This document shows positions 1 to 11,146 of a stretch of DNA of 64,000 nt, in pieces. This stretch comes from Parietaria judaica. Lineage: Eukaryota; Streptophyta; Magnoliopsida; Rosales; Urticaceae. The stretch is taken from contig OX940862.1 of assembly GCA_954871525.1 (NCBI GenBank), forward strand, positions 43,579,732 through 43,643,731, given 5' to 3'. The notes beneath the pieces were generated by a model, which did no database searches, was not told the origin of the DNA, and saw only the letters and a list, made by a program, of their open reading frames with translations. A program made the position numbers and the translations under genes. How positions within the stretch are numbered: the stretch's first letter is position 1; every line of letters starts with the position of its first letter.

Positions 1-1314
1 ACTAATATATCTGTAAAATTGAATAAATAGCCAATTCTTGATTTCCGTACTCTAAAAACTCGACTAAGAGAGCGCTCTTTATTTCAGTCATTGGTCATGA
101 GTTTTGTTCACATTCCGACTAGTTTGCATTGTCGGAATATACTAAAATAAGTAAGAGTATTGTACATATTTTTTCAGGTCATTTTTTCTTCTTAATTTAT
201 CTATGTTTATTGCTATATATAGCGTTAATAGAGAACATATTATTAATTCACACCTAAGTCCACCATCGTTTGTCTAAAACTTTTGTTTATTATAATATGG
301 CTAACTAGCAATCCGAATTATCGTATAAGTATTTATTAGGCAATTAAACAAGCTTACTTAATACTTAGTACGTGTCAAATGGTGTTTTACCACCTACCAT
401 GTGTTTAATATATCAACTTTTAAAACAGAGATATTCTTTCATGTTTATAAGCTAAATAACACATGCATGGCCTACACCAATACATTTTTAGGAGAATCAT
501 TTGATCGACCCATAAAACCTAGCAAAATTCATTTTCCATTCTTCTATATTTTCTCTTATGTTTGCAATGATGGTAAATAAATGTTATTCAAAAAAATGCA
601 CTCCAAATCCTTAGCAAAACCATATTTCATCGTTAATCGATTCTTATATAGCTTGTTAAAATGTCTATCATATTCATATCCATGTTGAGATTATATTTGT
701 GATATCATGCATATGGTATACTATTGCTCATTATCTTTCTCTCTATGACTATTTAATAACATATTTTATACTTATAATACTCTTTTAACATATTAACGTG
801 TATTAAGGTTTATTAATGGGTATTAATTAAGTTAATTTTTCTTAAAAATAAGAATATTTACTTGTATAATAACATAATTTATACCTATAATACCCTTTTA
901 ACGTGTATTAACTAAGTTAATTTGTTTAAAAATAAAAAATCGTGATTAAAATTTTAACACAAATTTAATTTATTTTTAAACAAATTAACTTAGTTAATAC
1001 ACGTTAATATAGTTAATACACGTTGATACGAGGGTAATACGGTCTTTAATGATTTATTAATGTGATTAATTGGCTATTTGACAATATTAATTAAAACATT
1101 GGCTAACTAATTCGTGTTTGAAGTTTGACTATTTGGCTATAATGCCTATGTTAGAGTCCCATGACAAAAGATTTATTTACATCAAGATTCGTTGATTGTT
1201 ATTTTCATAACAATTTTTTTAGAGTATGTAAAAACTTTCGAGGGTCTATGAGAAGAACGGAGAGAGCGATTCCCCTGAGATAGACGCATGCTTTCACGTA
1301 CTGTCTTCGGACTC
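1..1314. other. AT-rich intergenic DNA
   Basis: I see no coding region here. The DNA is strongly AT-rich and has degenerate duplicated segments (about 750-800 resembles about 870-915), which suggests old transposon debris. The one sharp structure is the inverted repeat listed separately. No promoter or RNA gene is recognisable. Confidence 0.6.
898..1007. repeat. Perfect 38-bp inverted repeat
   Basis: Positions 898-935 are exactly the reverse complement of 970-1007, with a 34-bp AT-rich spacer. The arm begins TTAACGTGTATTAACTAAG. It could be the core of a small foldback MITE; I see no clear target duplication. A perfect match over 38 bp implies recent origin or gene conversion compared with the degenerate surroundings. 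Confidence 0.85.
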
Positions 1315-1322
1315 GTAGAGTG

Positions 1323-2418
1323 CAGGGCCGGCCTTGAGTTTGTCGGGGCCTTAGGCGAAGACTGATTTCGGGGCCCCTATCGTAATTATAAAAATAAATA
1401 TCAGTACAAAAATTATAAAAGTGTTGGAAGAATAAATTACTCAATTAATTTATGGTTAGCATAATCCGATAAGCTATCTAAGTATTTGGATAACTACAAT
1501 CTAATCTTGAATGTAGTTCAAAACATCTATTGCTCTCTTCATGTCGTTCGACACATTCCGACTTAGCATTTCTAATTCCTTCAAGAGGTCGTCCGCATCA
1601 ATATATGAAATTTCATCGTGCTCCATTGACTTTGTAAGATTGGTCCAAAAACTCTTCAAACTATCTCTATCCGCCACTTTTAGTTTCTTCAAATCAAGTA
1701 AAAGCCCAAACTGTTTTTCAAAACTTCGAAATTGTTCAAACCTAAATAAAATAATAAAAAAACATCGCATCAGATTATGAAGGAAAAAAATTATGTATAA
1801 GAAAGTAAAAGTATTATAAGAAATGTTCTAACATGATACCGAATGAAAAAATCGATTGATCAACAATATATAGAAAGTAGTTTATTTTGAAGATTTCTTT
1901 CCCCGAAAGTGAAGCTACTTCACCAGCACTATCATCAAATTGCCTTTTTCTCTGAACTTTCCGTTTTTCCAAAAACTCTGGTTCTATTTCCATCTTTCTG
2001 TCTGTCTCTAAAGCATCCACCGTAGCTTGATCGAATCCAATTTTCTTGTAGTCTTTAACATAGTCAAGTAGACTACCTAATTCTCTAACGACAATATCAT
2101 TTTGCATATCCTTATTGTGAAGAACTTTGCTAACAATATTGACAGCAAATAACAAATCATGCCAAATTACCAATGACAACAAAAACTCAAAATTTTGAAT
2201 ATTGTAAACTTCAAGAGTCTCCGCATCACTTTTTGTCTTTGCATCTTCGTCGCCATTTACCAAGCACATCAGAGCTTCTTTTATTTTGTCTTTGTATGTA
2301 ATTTTTAAAACGTGAACACATTAATACACTTAATATTTTTTCCTCCATCTTGAGGCCCCTAATTTACAAATCTATTATAGTCTTAGGCCTACCATATATA
2401 CCCTCAGAGCCGCCACTA
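1323..2418 (-). mobile_element. Degenerate hAT transposon with 8-bp target duplication
   Basis: The element starts CAGGGCCGGCCTTGAG and ends CTCAGAGCCGCCACTA; the reverse complement of that end matches the start at 11 of 16 positions, as expected for decayed hAT terminal inverted repeats. It is flanked by an identical 8-bp duplication, GTAGAGTG, at 1315-1322 and 2419-2426, the diagnostic hAT target-site length. At 1.1 kb it is far shorter than an autonomous hAT element (about 3-5 kb) and holds only a fragment of transposase on the minus strand, so it is a deletion derivative. Confidence 0.85.
1501..2269 (-). pseudogene. hAT transposase fragment (DUF4371 / ZMYM1-like)
   Basis: Two minus-strand open segments, 2269-1814 and 1770-1501, read like adjacent parts of the plant zinc finger MYM-type 1-like hAT transposase. 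Motifs include IWHDLLFAVNIVSK, a stretch ending MEIEPEFLEKRKVQRKRQF, and a second part with DADDLLKELEMLSR. That region normally lies in the middle of a transposase of roughly 700-800 residues, between the DUF4371 catalytic part and the C-terminal dimerisation domain. The RNase H-like catalytic residues, the BED/TTF zinc finger and the dimerisation domain are absent. The gap between segments may be a former intron. It is inside the hAT element at 1323-2418 and cannot make active transposase. Confidence 0.7.
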
Positions 2419-2426
2419 GTAGAGTG

Positions 2427-2936
2427 CCATATTAGTGTAACAAGGTACTTATGCCCGACTATTTGAAAGTTTCTCTGATGCCACGTAAGCAATAATTTCG
2501 TTACGATATTTTTGTTAGAGTAAATAACTTAAAATATTTTTTAACGTACGTTTTGATTATTACACTTCATTTTACAGTTTTCATAATAATACAATACTAA
2601 TATTTAATCTACGTTATCATAGGATAAGAAGAAATTGAAAAGAGTGACGTGGCGCTTCACATAGAATGTGGGGCCCAGCCAAAGTTGCATGGGAGTTGGA
2701 TACGCCGGGGTTTAGGTGACGTGGCGTTACAAATAAGATTGTTTTCAATCTTATTTTATCTTTTCACGTTGCTTAAATTCACCCCTGAAATTGACAAATC
2801 GTTACATTTTGGCACCTATACTGAAAATAGATCGCTTCTTTCCCAATTGTGTTGATATCGTAGCTGTTTTATTACCATAAATATAACACTATTTTATCTG
2901 TAGAGATCAATATATTGATAAGATGGTACTTAATAC
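2427..2936. other. AT-rich spacer
   Basis: A short intergenic stretch between two transposons. No gene is seen. The stretch around 2640-2720 is more GC-rich but has no recognisable coding similarity. Confidence 0.5.
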
Positions 2937-4248
2937 CAAGGTTTTGATTTTCGCGATAATCGAGCGATAATCGAGCGATTTATCGCTGAAAACCACTTCT
3001 CGGTAACTTATCTCCTCTAATCGTTATCTTTTTATACTTATCGCGATTTTTCGATTCGAAAAGCAAGTCACTTATCTCTCAAACTTATCAAGTGTATTTT
3101 CTTGAAAAGCAAGCTACTTTTCGGTCAAAAACGATAAGTCAACCCTGGTATAAATTTTTTGTTTTTTGCGGCAAAAGTTCCAACTTCTTTTAATTTTGAA
3201 ATTTAAATGTATTTTTAGGGTTTTTTTTAGTAGATCTTTAGCGTTTTGATGTTTAAATGTTGTATATGTATGAATCATGTCAATTTTTCACATTTTTATT
3301 CTATATTTGTATTAGTTACTTAGAAGGCTATTAGGTTGAATGAAAGTTAAACTTTGAGTTTCATATTAGTTTAATTGTACATTTTACGTTTTGAATCAAA
3401 TGTTGTTGAAATTGATTTTTTTTAAAGTATATGATAGAATATAGATGAATCAAGATGGTTTGCGTGATTTTTATTGATTTTTTGCAGATTTGGGTTAAAT
3501 TTAAGGGTTTATGCAAATTATTTCTAATTGCGACAAAAATACCAATTTTCCTACAAATAGTGAATTTGAGATATATTTTAATTTTTTTGTGTAATTTCAT
3601 TTTGTAACATTGTATATAATTAAGAAAATTTTAGTTTGACATAATTATTTTTGTAATTGATGTCTTTCTGAATTATGACCTTATTGCGGCAAAAGTACAA
3701 ATTTTTGGAAATTAGTTAAGTTAAGCTAGTTAGTCTATTTTTTTTATGTAAAATCATTTTATAACATTGTAATAACTTATAAAATGTGAGGTTGACATAA
3801 TTATTTCTAATTTAACGTTTTCCCGAATTGCAACCTTATTGCGGGAAAAGTAAATATTTTTTTTTGAAATTAGTCAAATTGAGCTATTTCTTTGGTTTTT
3901 CATATGTAACTTCATTTTGTAACATTGTATATATTTCTGATACTGTGATTCTGACATAATTTGTTTTGTAATTTGACGTTTTTCAATTATTAAGGAAAAT
4001 ATACATATAGTATTTTATGTTATGAAAAATATTTTATGTATGAAAATATAAATATATATGAAAATATTTTATAAGTTTTCCATCGATAAATCTATCGATA
4101 AGCGATTATTCCATCGATAAGTTCGATAAGTTTTGGTAACGGCAAACGATAAATTTTATAGGTTTTCCATCGATAAATCCATCGGCAAACGATTACTCCG
4201 TCGATAACGGCAAACGATTTATCGGCAAAAACGGCATTCAAATCCTTG
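2937..4248. mobile_element. CAAGG-end non-autonomous element, copy 1
   Basis: A 1,312-bp element with terminal inverted repeats CAAGGTTTTGATTTTCG at the left and, read from the right end, CAAGGATTTGAATGCCG. It is flanked by a perfect 8-bp duplication CTTAATAC (2929-2936 and 4249-4256), which points to the hAT superfamily. Both ends, about 100-200 bp each, are dense in TTATCG/CGATAA motifs. The middle has imperfect tandem units of about 150 bp marked by GCGGCAAAAGT-type cores near 3536, 3685 and 3841. There is no open reading frame, so it depends on enzymes made elsewhere. The same family recurs at 54116-55789 in the opposite orientation. Confidence 0.85.
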
Positions 4249-4746
4249 CTTAATACAGAGCTAAGGCCAAAGGTAACTTTTTATTTACATTATCATACAA
4301 GTTAATTCAATGTGAAAAAGAAAAGCAATTTTCCCCTCTCTTTTATAGTATAATACTATAATCCAATGGTAAAATGCTAACTGAAAACTAAATTAATAAA
4401 TATGGTCGAAACTGGATTATTTTTCGACTCCAGTTTTTTATTTTCTTAGATTTAGTTTTATTTTATTTACTCAAAATATAAATTAATTTGTAGCATCATA
4501 TCTACATATGATGTCTAAATTAAACAATTATTATTTTCTTAAAAAGTTAATAATAACATATGTACTTTTAATGACATAATTTTTTTTGAAATTATTAACG
4601 AAATTTTGAAGGAAAAAAAAAAAAACAAGCACAGAAAATTTTAAAATAAAAACCAAATATTAGATACTTATACCGTTTCTATTTACACCTAAACAATTTT
4701 TTGTCTCTTACTATCACACTCCACTGAATTTCATGCCGATTTTCTA

Positions 4747-4889
4747 CTCTCTCTCTCTCTCTGTATATATATACATAACACCTCAAGGAAACGCTCTCTG
4801 CAAGACTATCATTTCCTCTTCTTCTTCATGCGTTCGACGCAACAATAATCATTTTTGTTACATATATACATATATATATATATAGCGAT
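4747..4889 (+). promoter_or_regulatory. Core promoter and 5' UTR of the DNase I-like gene
   Basis: A (CT)n tract at 4747-4762 runs into a TATA-type stretch TATATATATAC at about 4764-4774, roughly 115-125 bp upstream of the chosen ATG at 4890. CT-rich tracts near plant TATA boxes and in 5' leaders are common. Transcription probably starts around 4795-4810. This is read from sequence pattern only. Confidence 0.5.
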
Positions 4890-7800
4890 ATGCTTAAGCT
4901 TCTGAACAGGAACCTCCGGTTCCTATATTCCCGCCTCCGATGGCCGATACGACGGCGTTCCAAGCCCCACGTCGTCATCAGAAGGTTCGGAAGCTCGGCC
5001 TCCAGACTCAACCACCAACCCGAGCTCTCCGGCTCGGCGACGGTCCATCCTACGGCGGAGAATTCCGTCCGGATCGCGACGTTCAACGCCGCGCTCTTCT
5101 CCATGGCTCCGGCCGTGCCGTCGAGCGCGCCGGCGAGTTTGCGCGCCAAATCTTTCAACGCGGACGACCGTCCGAGGAGCATCCTGAAGCAGTCTCCCCA
5201 GCACCCGGTGGCGGCGAGGCAGGAGCGGTTCGCGAGGTCGAAGCTGAGAGTGTCGATCAACCTGCCGGACAACGAGATCTCGCTGCTGCGGAGGCGGCAG
5301 GCGAGCTTCTCGGAGTCGGGTCGGGTGGGGGGGAGCTCGAGGACGGTGCTGGACGTGCTGAGGGAGCTGGACGCGGACATCGTGGCTCTGCAGGACGTGA
5401 AGGCGGAGGAGGAGAAGGCGATGAAGCCGCTGGCCGATCTGGCGGCGGCTCTGGGGATGAGCTTCGTGTTCGCGGAGAGCTGGGCGCCGGAGTACGGCAA
5501 CGCCATCCTCTCCAAGTGGCCGATCAAACGCTCCAAGGTTCAGAAGATCTTCGACGACTCCGATTTCAGGTGAAGTAATCCACCATTTTCACAACACATT
5601 GATTCCACCATAAGCATTTTGATGGAGTTAGCAAGGACAAAGTGGTTTCGAATATGATTCTTTGTTGGGATCTGCAGAGTGAAGCTGACTTTTCCTTCTT
5701 GTTTTATGTGCGATCCATTCTTATTCTCTCTGCTCAATCTCCCATTGCATTGCCTCCTATTGCTTGGACCACTTCAAAATAACAGCTTGCAGTTTGACCA
5801 GATTTTTTTTTTTACTCTTTTTAAGTAAAAAGGAAGGATATTGCTTTATAAATACCCAATTTTACACCATGTGTGTCAGTATATTCCTACATCTTTTGGC
5901 GGTAGAGGGATCAAGTTAAATAAGAGTGTTGAATCTTTAAGATTTTTGGAATTTAATCGTATTCTTTTTTGTCTAAAATAGCTTAACGAAACACCAAAGG
6001 AATTGGACTTGATAGTATTTTTGTTGCCTTTGAATATGGTTGGCGCTTAAAATAAAAATTGGGAATTATGTCCGTGCACTTAGTTTAAAACTAGGTATTT
6101 ATGTCACAAATATGTCAGGCCACTTTTACATTATATTGTTGGATAGTCTCGCTCCGGCCTGTTGTAAAGTCAACGTTACATGTTTTATTACTTTTTAGGG
6201 TAAACTGCGGCTAATGTACTCAATGTTTGATCTTTTGTGAATTATGTACTCAATGTTTATTTTTGGTGGCTAATGTACCCAATGTTTGATCTGTTAGATA
6301 TTTTCGTGTTTTCCGTTAGTTGACCGTTAGAGTGTTATCCTCCTTTATATGCATACTTTTTGTATTTTTGACATAACTCTCTCATTTTTTGTCCAAATTT
6401 TATGCATGACCTATGGTTGGGAAGACAAGAGATAGATATACAACTTTTATGTTTTAAGTTTTGTAATATAAGTTTTCAAAAAATACGAAATTTCAATTAC
6501 AACGTAAAATTGGACGTAAGTTTAATGCAAAATATTTGTTTCGAGAAAATTTTACCATACTTAATGACTTTTATGATGAAACGTAAAACTTATAAGTTAT
6601 AGATAAATATTTTATTTTTCCAGCGGATGTTTATTTATAAATTATGGACAAAAGATGAGTAAGTTATGCCAAAAATATGAAAGATTATTTCACATCACAT
6701 ATTTCATATTTTTGGCATAACTCACTCGTTTGTTATCCAAAATTTATAAATAAACACCCATTAGAAAGATAAAATATTTATCTAAAAGTTTTTAGTTTTA
6801 CGTTTCACCATATAAAGTCATAAAATATATTAAAATTTGCTCGAAACAAATATTTTGTATTAAACTAACGTCTAATTTTACGTTGTATTTGAAATTTCGT
6901 ATTTTTCTAAAACTTATTTTACAAATATTAAAACAACAAAGTTGTAGATCTATCTATTATCTTTCTAACCATAGGTCGTGCATAAATTTTGGACAAACAA
7001 CGAGTGAGTTATGTCAAAAATACGAAAAGTATACATGTAGAGGATGATAATTCTCTAACGGTCAACTAACGGAAAACACAAAATATCTAATAGATCAAAC
7101 ATTGGGTACATTAGCCACCAAAAATAACCATTGAGTACATAATTCGCAAAAAATCAAACATTGAGTACATTAGCCGCAATTTACCCTACTTTTTATTTAA
7201 AGTTTCTTCTCTCTTGTCATTTCTTGAGTAAACTAGAGGCTATTCGGGCTATTACCAGCCATGGGTGGGCGTGTCCGTCCCGCGTTTTTCGTGGGCACGT
7301 TCAACCTGGGCCTGCCTTTGAAAGAATTTTTTTTTTCAATGCTTGGATTGGTCTTGAAAGAAATTAATTAAAAGTAAAAAATGTATGAACTCTTTGTTTC
7401 TTACTCTTTTCATATACAGAAATGTTCTGAAAGCTACAATTGATATTCCGAAAATGGGGGAAATAAACTTCCACAGTACACACCTCGACCATCTCGACGA
7501 GAATTGGCGAATGAAGCAGATCAACGCGATAATCCAATCCAACAACGAGCCACACATCTTAGTCGGGAGCCTGAATTCCCTCGATGAAACCGACTATTCA
7601 CAAGAGCGATGGACAGACATTGTCAAGGTTTGTTCTTGCTCGTCACAATCATTTTTCATCACTCGAAAAGATCTCACTAATGTTCGGTTCAAAACGTGTA
7701 TTAGTATTACGAGGAGATGGGAAAACCGACACCGAAGGTCGAAGTGATTAGACACCTTAAGAGCAAGCTTTACAGAGATGCTAAGGCCGTTGCAGGCGAA

Positions 7801-8535
7801 TGCGAGTCCGTTGTTATGATAGCAAAAGGCCAAAGTACTAATCATTCTAAGCCTATTTATTTTCCGAGTCATTTGAACTTGTCTTTCTTTCACTCACGAG
7901 CGTTACATAATTACGGTTTCCAACAAGTTTTGAGTCATGTGCAGCGACAACTATATTTTACAATGTTAATCGGTGAACTTTTGCGGTTATGACCCTAAAT
8001 TTGTCAAAAATAATAGCAATTTTCAGGGGCGTATCCGCAGAAGTACACCAAGTATCACGTAAAATGATGATTTTGTCACGCTAAACAATAGCGTGTGCAT
8101 TTCATATGAGTTTTAATGGCACTGTCAAATTAGGAAACGATTAGGGGGACACTGTTATACTCTACAAAAAAAAAAAAAAAGTTGTGAGAAGAAGTGCTTG
8201 GTATAACTTTGTTATAATTGCTAATGTGCTCGAAACATTTTCTCTCGTTGTTTGAATTTGCAGGCGTACAAGGCACGTGTAAGTACGGGACTCGCGTAGA
8301 TTACATAATGGCGTCACCGAGCTCTCCCTACGCGTTCGTCCCAAATTCTTACTCGGTTTTTTCTTCAAAAGGAACTTCAGATCATCACATCGTGAAAGTT
8401 GATATTACCAAAGTAGACAGCACTATTACTTCTCAAGTAAACAAAACCCGAAACCGAAAACAATCAAATTCCAAACCCAAAGTTATAAAGGTGAGCGCTT
8501 CTTCTCCATCGGCTAGAGGCATTTGGACGGCATAG
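4890..8535 (+). CDS. DNase I-like (endonuclease/exonuclease/phosphatase) family protein
   Basis: Four exons with GT-AG introns: 4890-5569, 7420-7627, 7705-7834 and 8264-8535, giving about 429 residues. It belongs to the metal-dependent EEP superfamily fold, which cleaves phosphodiester bonds; the substrate of this plant subgroup is not evident. Family motifs in order: IATFNAALF (about residue 62), DADIVALQDVKAEEE, STHLDHLDENWRMKQI, ILVGSLNSLDETDYS, KYGTRVDYIMASP and GTSDHHIVKVDI. The usual catalytic GDxN is GSLN here, so the central Asp is replaced; whether activity remains is unknown. The N terminus is very basic and Arg-rich, so organelle or membrane targeting is possible. The ATG at 4890 is the first in frame after the TATA-like region. 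Intron 1 (1.85 kb) carries a Mutator-like palindrome at 6198-7186. Confidence 0.85.
6198..7186. mobile_element. Foldback Mutator-like MITE in intron 1
   Basis: The element starts GGGTAAACTGCGGCTAATG and its right end reads, reversed, GGGTAAATTGCGGCTAATG. It is flanked by a perfect 9-bp duplication TACTTTTTA (6189-6197 and 7187-7195), the length typical of Mutator-like elements. The two halves are reverse complements almost along their full length, with the centre near 6685, so the 989-bp unit is one giant hairpin. There is no coding capacity. It lies in the sense-strand intron 1 of the DNase I-like gene and would be transcribed with it. Confidence 0.88.
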
Positions 8536-9159
8536 ACAAAAGAGGGAATAGATTACGTTTCTTTGACTTGTTGTGCAAGAAACAGATCAATTAAGGCTAG
8601 TGTGGTTGTAATTCTCTGTAAATCATGTGCTGTGGTCATTGCATAACATTTAATCAATTTTTAATAAAGGAGTAATCAATCAATTTGAACTCATAATCCA
8701 AAAACCGACTCAATCTAATCTCATAAAGGTCAAAAGTAATTGACACGGTAAATAGTTTTAGAGGACACTCCTTAATTAAACAACGTTGTTTTAGCAAATT
8801 TCTCAATAGAAGTTTCCCAAGCTGACTCTGTGTAACACTCAAGGCCTTTATCTCATGTTATGACTTGCTTTGTCTTTTAAAGGTTGCTTAGATAATTTTA
8901 TTTTCCTAATGAATATATTTACGAGTAATTGACAGAAATACCCCTGACTAATTCCGGACCAGTTCACGAGTATTTGCGTAAATTACTCTATATTTTAACT
9001 GTCAAGAAGAAAATGAAAATGCATATCACCATAATTCCAAATGATAACATTCTTGTGGTTTTCAGTGAATACAAATCACAATATGAGCAATCAATACTTC
9101 AAAGAAAAATTGACCAAAAAAGAAAAACGCTCTTTTATTATCTTGTATCCTCACTCTTT
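8536..9159. other. Intergenic region between convergent gene ends
   Basis: This holds the 3' UTR of the DNase I-like gene (an AATAAA-like TTTAATAAAGG lies near 8659) and then AT-rich DNA running to the end of a minus-strand sugar-porter exon. Nothing else is recognisable. Confidence 0.5.
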
Positions 9160-9275
9160 CTAAATGTTAATGGCTGCTTGGATTTTTTCGAGGGTCTTTC
9201 CCTTCGTCTCCGGCACTACTGTGGCGATGAACACTATAGCCAGAGCGTTGACCGCGCCGTAGAGAATGAGCGTGC
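9160..9275 (-). pseudogene. Orphan last exon of an ERD6-like sugar transporter
   Basis: Read on the minus strand, the segment encodes GTLILYGAVNALAIVFIATV followed by VPETKGKTLEKIQAAINI and a TAG stop (9160-9162). This is the C-terminal end of monosaccharide transporters of the ERD6-like (sugar porter, major facilitator) family: the last membrane helix plus the conserved PETKG signature. A TTTTCTCAAG acceptor-like boundary precedes it. No other exon of the roughly 480-residue protein is found in the next 2 kb on that strand, so it is best read as a gene relic or a copied terminal exon. A very long upstream intron cannot be excluded. Confidence 0.7.
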
Positions 9276-10107
9276 CTTGAGAAAAAATAATCAATGATTT
9301 ATTAATCACATAATTAGGACAAAAAATGAATGTGCAAAGTTAAATAAAGTCTAAGCAATTGATTTAAATATGATGACTAAGGGTATATTTGGCAAGAAAA
9401 ACATTGTGAATACCGATATTTAGGGGTAACACCGAGGAACTGGGATTTTCGCGATTTGTTTTTTGGGGCCCGATTTCCAGGAGCTTAAAAAAATCCACCT
9501 TATCCCATTCACGATTTTGTAAATTAGTATTTTGGGAGTCAGACACGGGATCGGTTAAATATTGGTATTTAACAGGTTTTTATCCTGGATATCATGAAAT
9601 GTAAACGTTGGAACGTGATTATCTATTGTAATTTCTCAAAAGTATTTCCCGGTTTTCTGTACCAGTTCCAGTTTTTAATTACAATAGCTAGTTTTAATTA
9701 GTGATTTTTTGACAACTACATGTCATTTTTAAGTCAAACACTTTTAGAATCGGGCAATTTAGAATCAGGATCAGGAAATTTTAGAACTGGAACCGAAACC
9801 GGAACTAGAAAATTTAGAATCGAAACCGAATTTTTTTAAACCCAGGAACCGTTACCAGAACCGCAACCGTTACTCCCGCTAGTTATATAATCTATTACCT
9901 CTATACACTTAAGATGACTCCCGCTATTTATATATTTCTATAAACTGATTGTTTTGCAGCCATTTAAGCGACATCCAATGTTACGGAAGGAAGAATATTT
10001 TGGTACATAAAATTTGAAAAGTTTGTTTGGAGAATTATGAAAACTTGAGGTGTAACAAAATAATTTGTGGTGTATTGTAGGTCAATTTTAGAATTTTCCC
10101 TTTTGAA
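9276..10107. other. Intergenic DNA with a degenerate repeat
   Basis: No gene is seen. Positions 9740-9860 hold repeated phrases of the type TTTAGAATCG/GAACCGGAA, an imperfect short tandem repeat that may come from an old MITE. The rest is AT-rich. Confidence 0.4.
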
Positions 10108-10401
10108 ATGGAAGATGCTCTGATAACCGAGTGGAATTTTCAGTACTCGTCGCGGAGGAAGCGAAGCAGGAAACCCATGATGAAATGCTTTCAAGGCATA
10201 GGTAATAATGTGATTAAATGCTGTGTTTATTTATTAGATCACCATTGTGTTCCGGCGTAGACGTTTGTGAATTACTACAGAGGTGGAGTCCATAGCCGCT
10301 GGGGTGGTCAGCTTGAGCTCGAAGGCCTAACTCATGGCCTTGAGAAGCACTTCATGGTGTTTCCCGGGTCATTTCCCAATGTGGAGATGGGTAAGGAGTA
10401 A
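10108..10401 (+). pseudogene. Coding-like fragment, identity unknown
   Basis: Two plus-strand blocks have protein-like composition: 10108-10201 (starts MEDALITEWNFQYSSRRKR) and 10261-10401 (starts [17 protein letters not shown], contains [11 protein letters not shown] and ends MGKE plus TAA). A GT at 10202 and an AG before 10261 suggest a small intron, but joining them there shifts the frame, and about 58 bp is short for a plant intron. I do not recognise the family. It is probably a decayed gene piece; the coding impression comes from codon pattern and Gly/aromatic content, so confidence is low. Confidence 0.3.
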
Positions 10402-11146
10402 AAATCCGACAGTGAGGCCAGTATCAGACTGTCTTTTCATAAGCACGCTTTCGGGCTCGGGGAGCACCATAACTCTATCGTTCCGATTTGATTAAACTAA
10501 AATATTACATATGTATTTGTTTTAATTACGTAATGTAAGTCGGTATTTCAGTTGGACATTCTTGTGAGAAGCTACATTTGTCTATGATTTTTAATTTACA
10601 CTTTGTGTTTGTCGTCGTGTTATATATATATGCAGTGGCATAGCTAGCTTTTTGGTTGAGGCGTAGCACGAAAAATACAAAATATTCTACTCTATTTAAT
10701 TAAAATATATTTTTTATAAGTAGATAAAATTTCCTTAACATAAAATATGTGAGCATAAATCCATTTGCTAAATCTTGATATCGTTACAATTTTAACTAAT
10801 ATTTCTTGTCAGAGTTGAAATTTTATTTTTTATTTTCTTAAGAGTTGATTGAAAAAAAAAAGAAAAAAAAAATATAGTAGGTAAATCAACCCTGTATAAT
10901 TTACAATATAGTTTAGATTAGATAGTAAAGTTTTTGTGAAAAATGAGTATATCATGTTCTAATATTATATATATATATATCACTTTATTAAAATCACTTA
11001 TCTTTTAGTTCTAGTGTTTGTAGGCATTAAATTGTGGTTGTTATAACATATATGTGCAGGCACATTAATTAACGTAACGAACGACAAATGGCATTATAAA
11101 GAAAAATAGAAAATAATAATAAATTATTATCATTTTTATATGTAAT
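10402..11146. other. AT-rich DNA with a hAT-like end
   Basis: No gene is seen. CAGTGGCATAGCTAG at about 10634-10648 resembles a hAT terminal inverted repeat (CAGTGGCGGAGC type), but no partner end or duplication was found. The rest is poly-A/T and TA repeats. Confidence 0.4.

Noticed and set aside
4826..5536. Long minus-strand open frame of 236 codons opposite the first exon of the DNase I-like gene
   Set aside because: It mirrors a GC-rich coding exon on the plus strand with recognised motifs; the antisense frame has no known domain and is a shadow.
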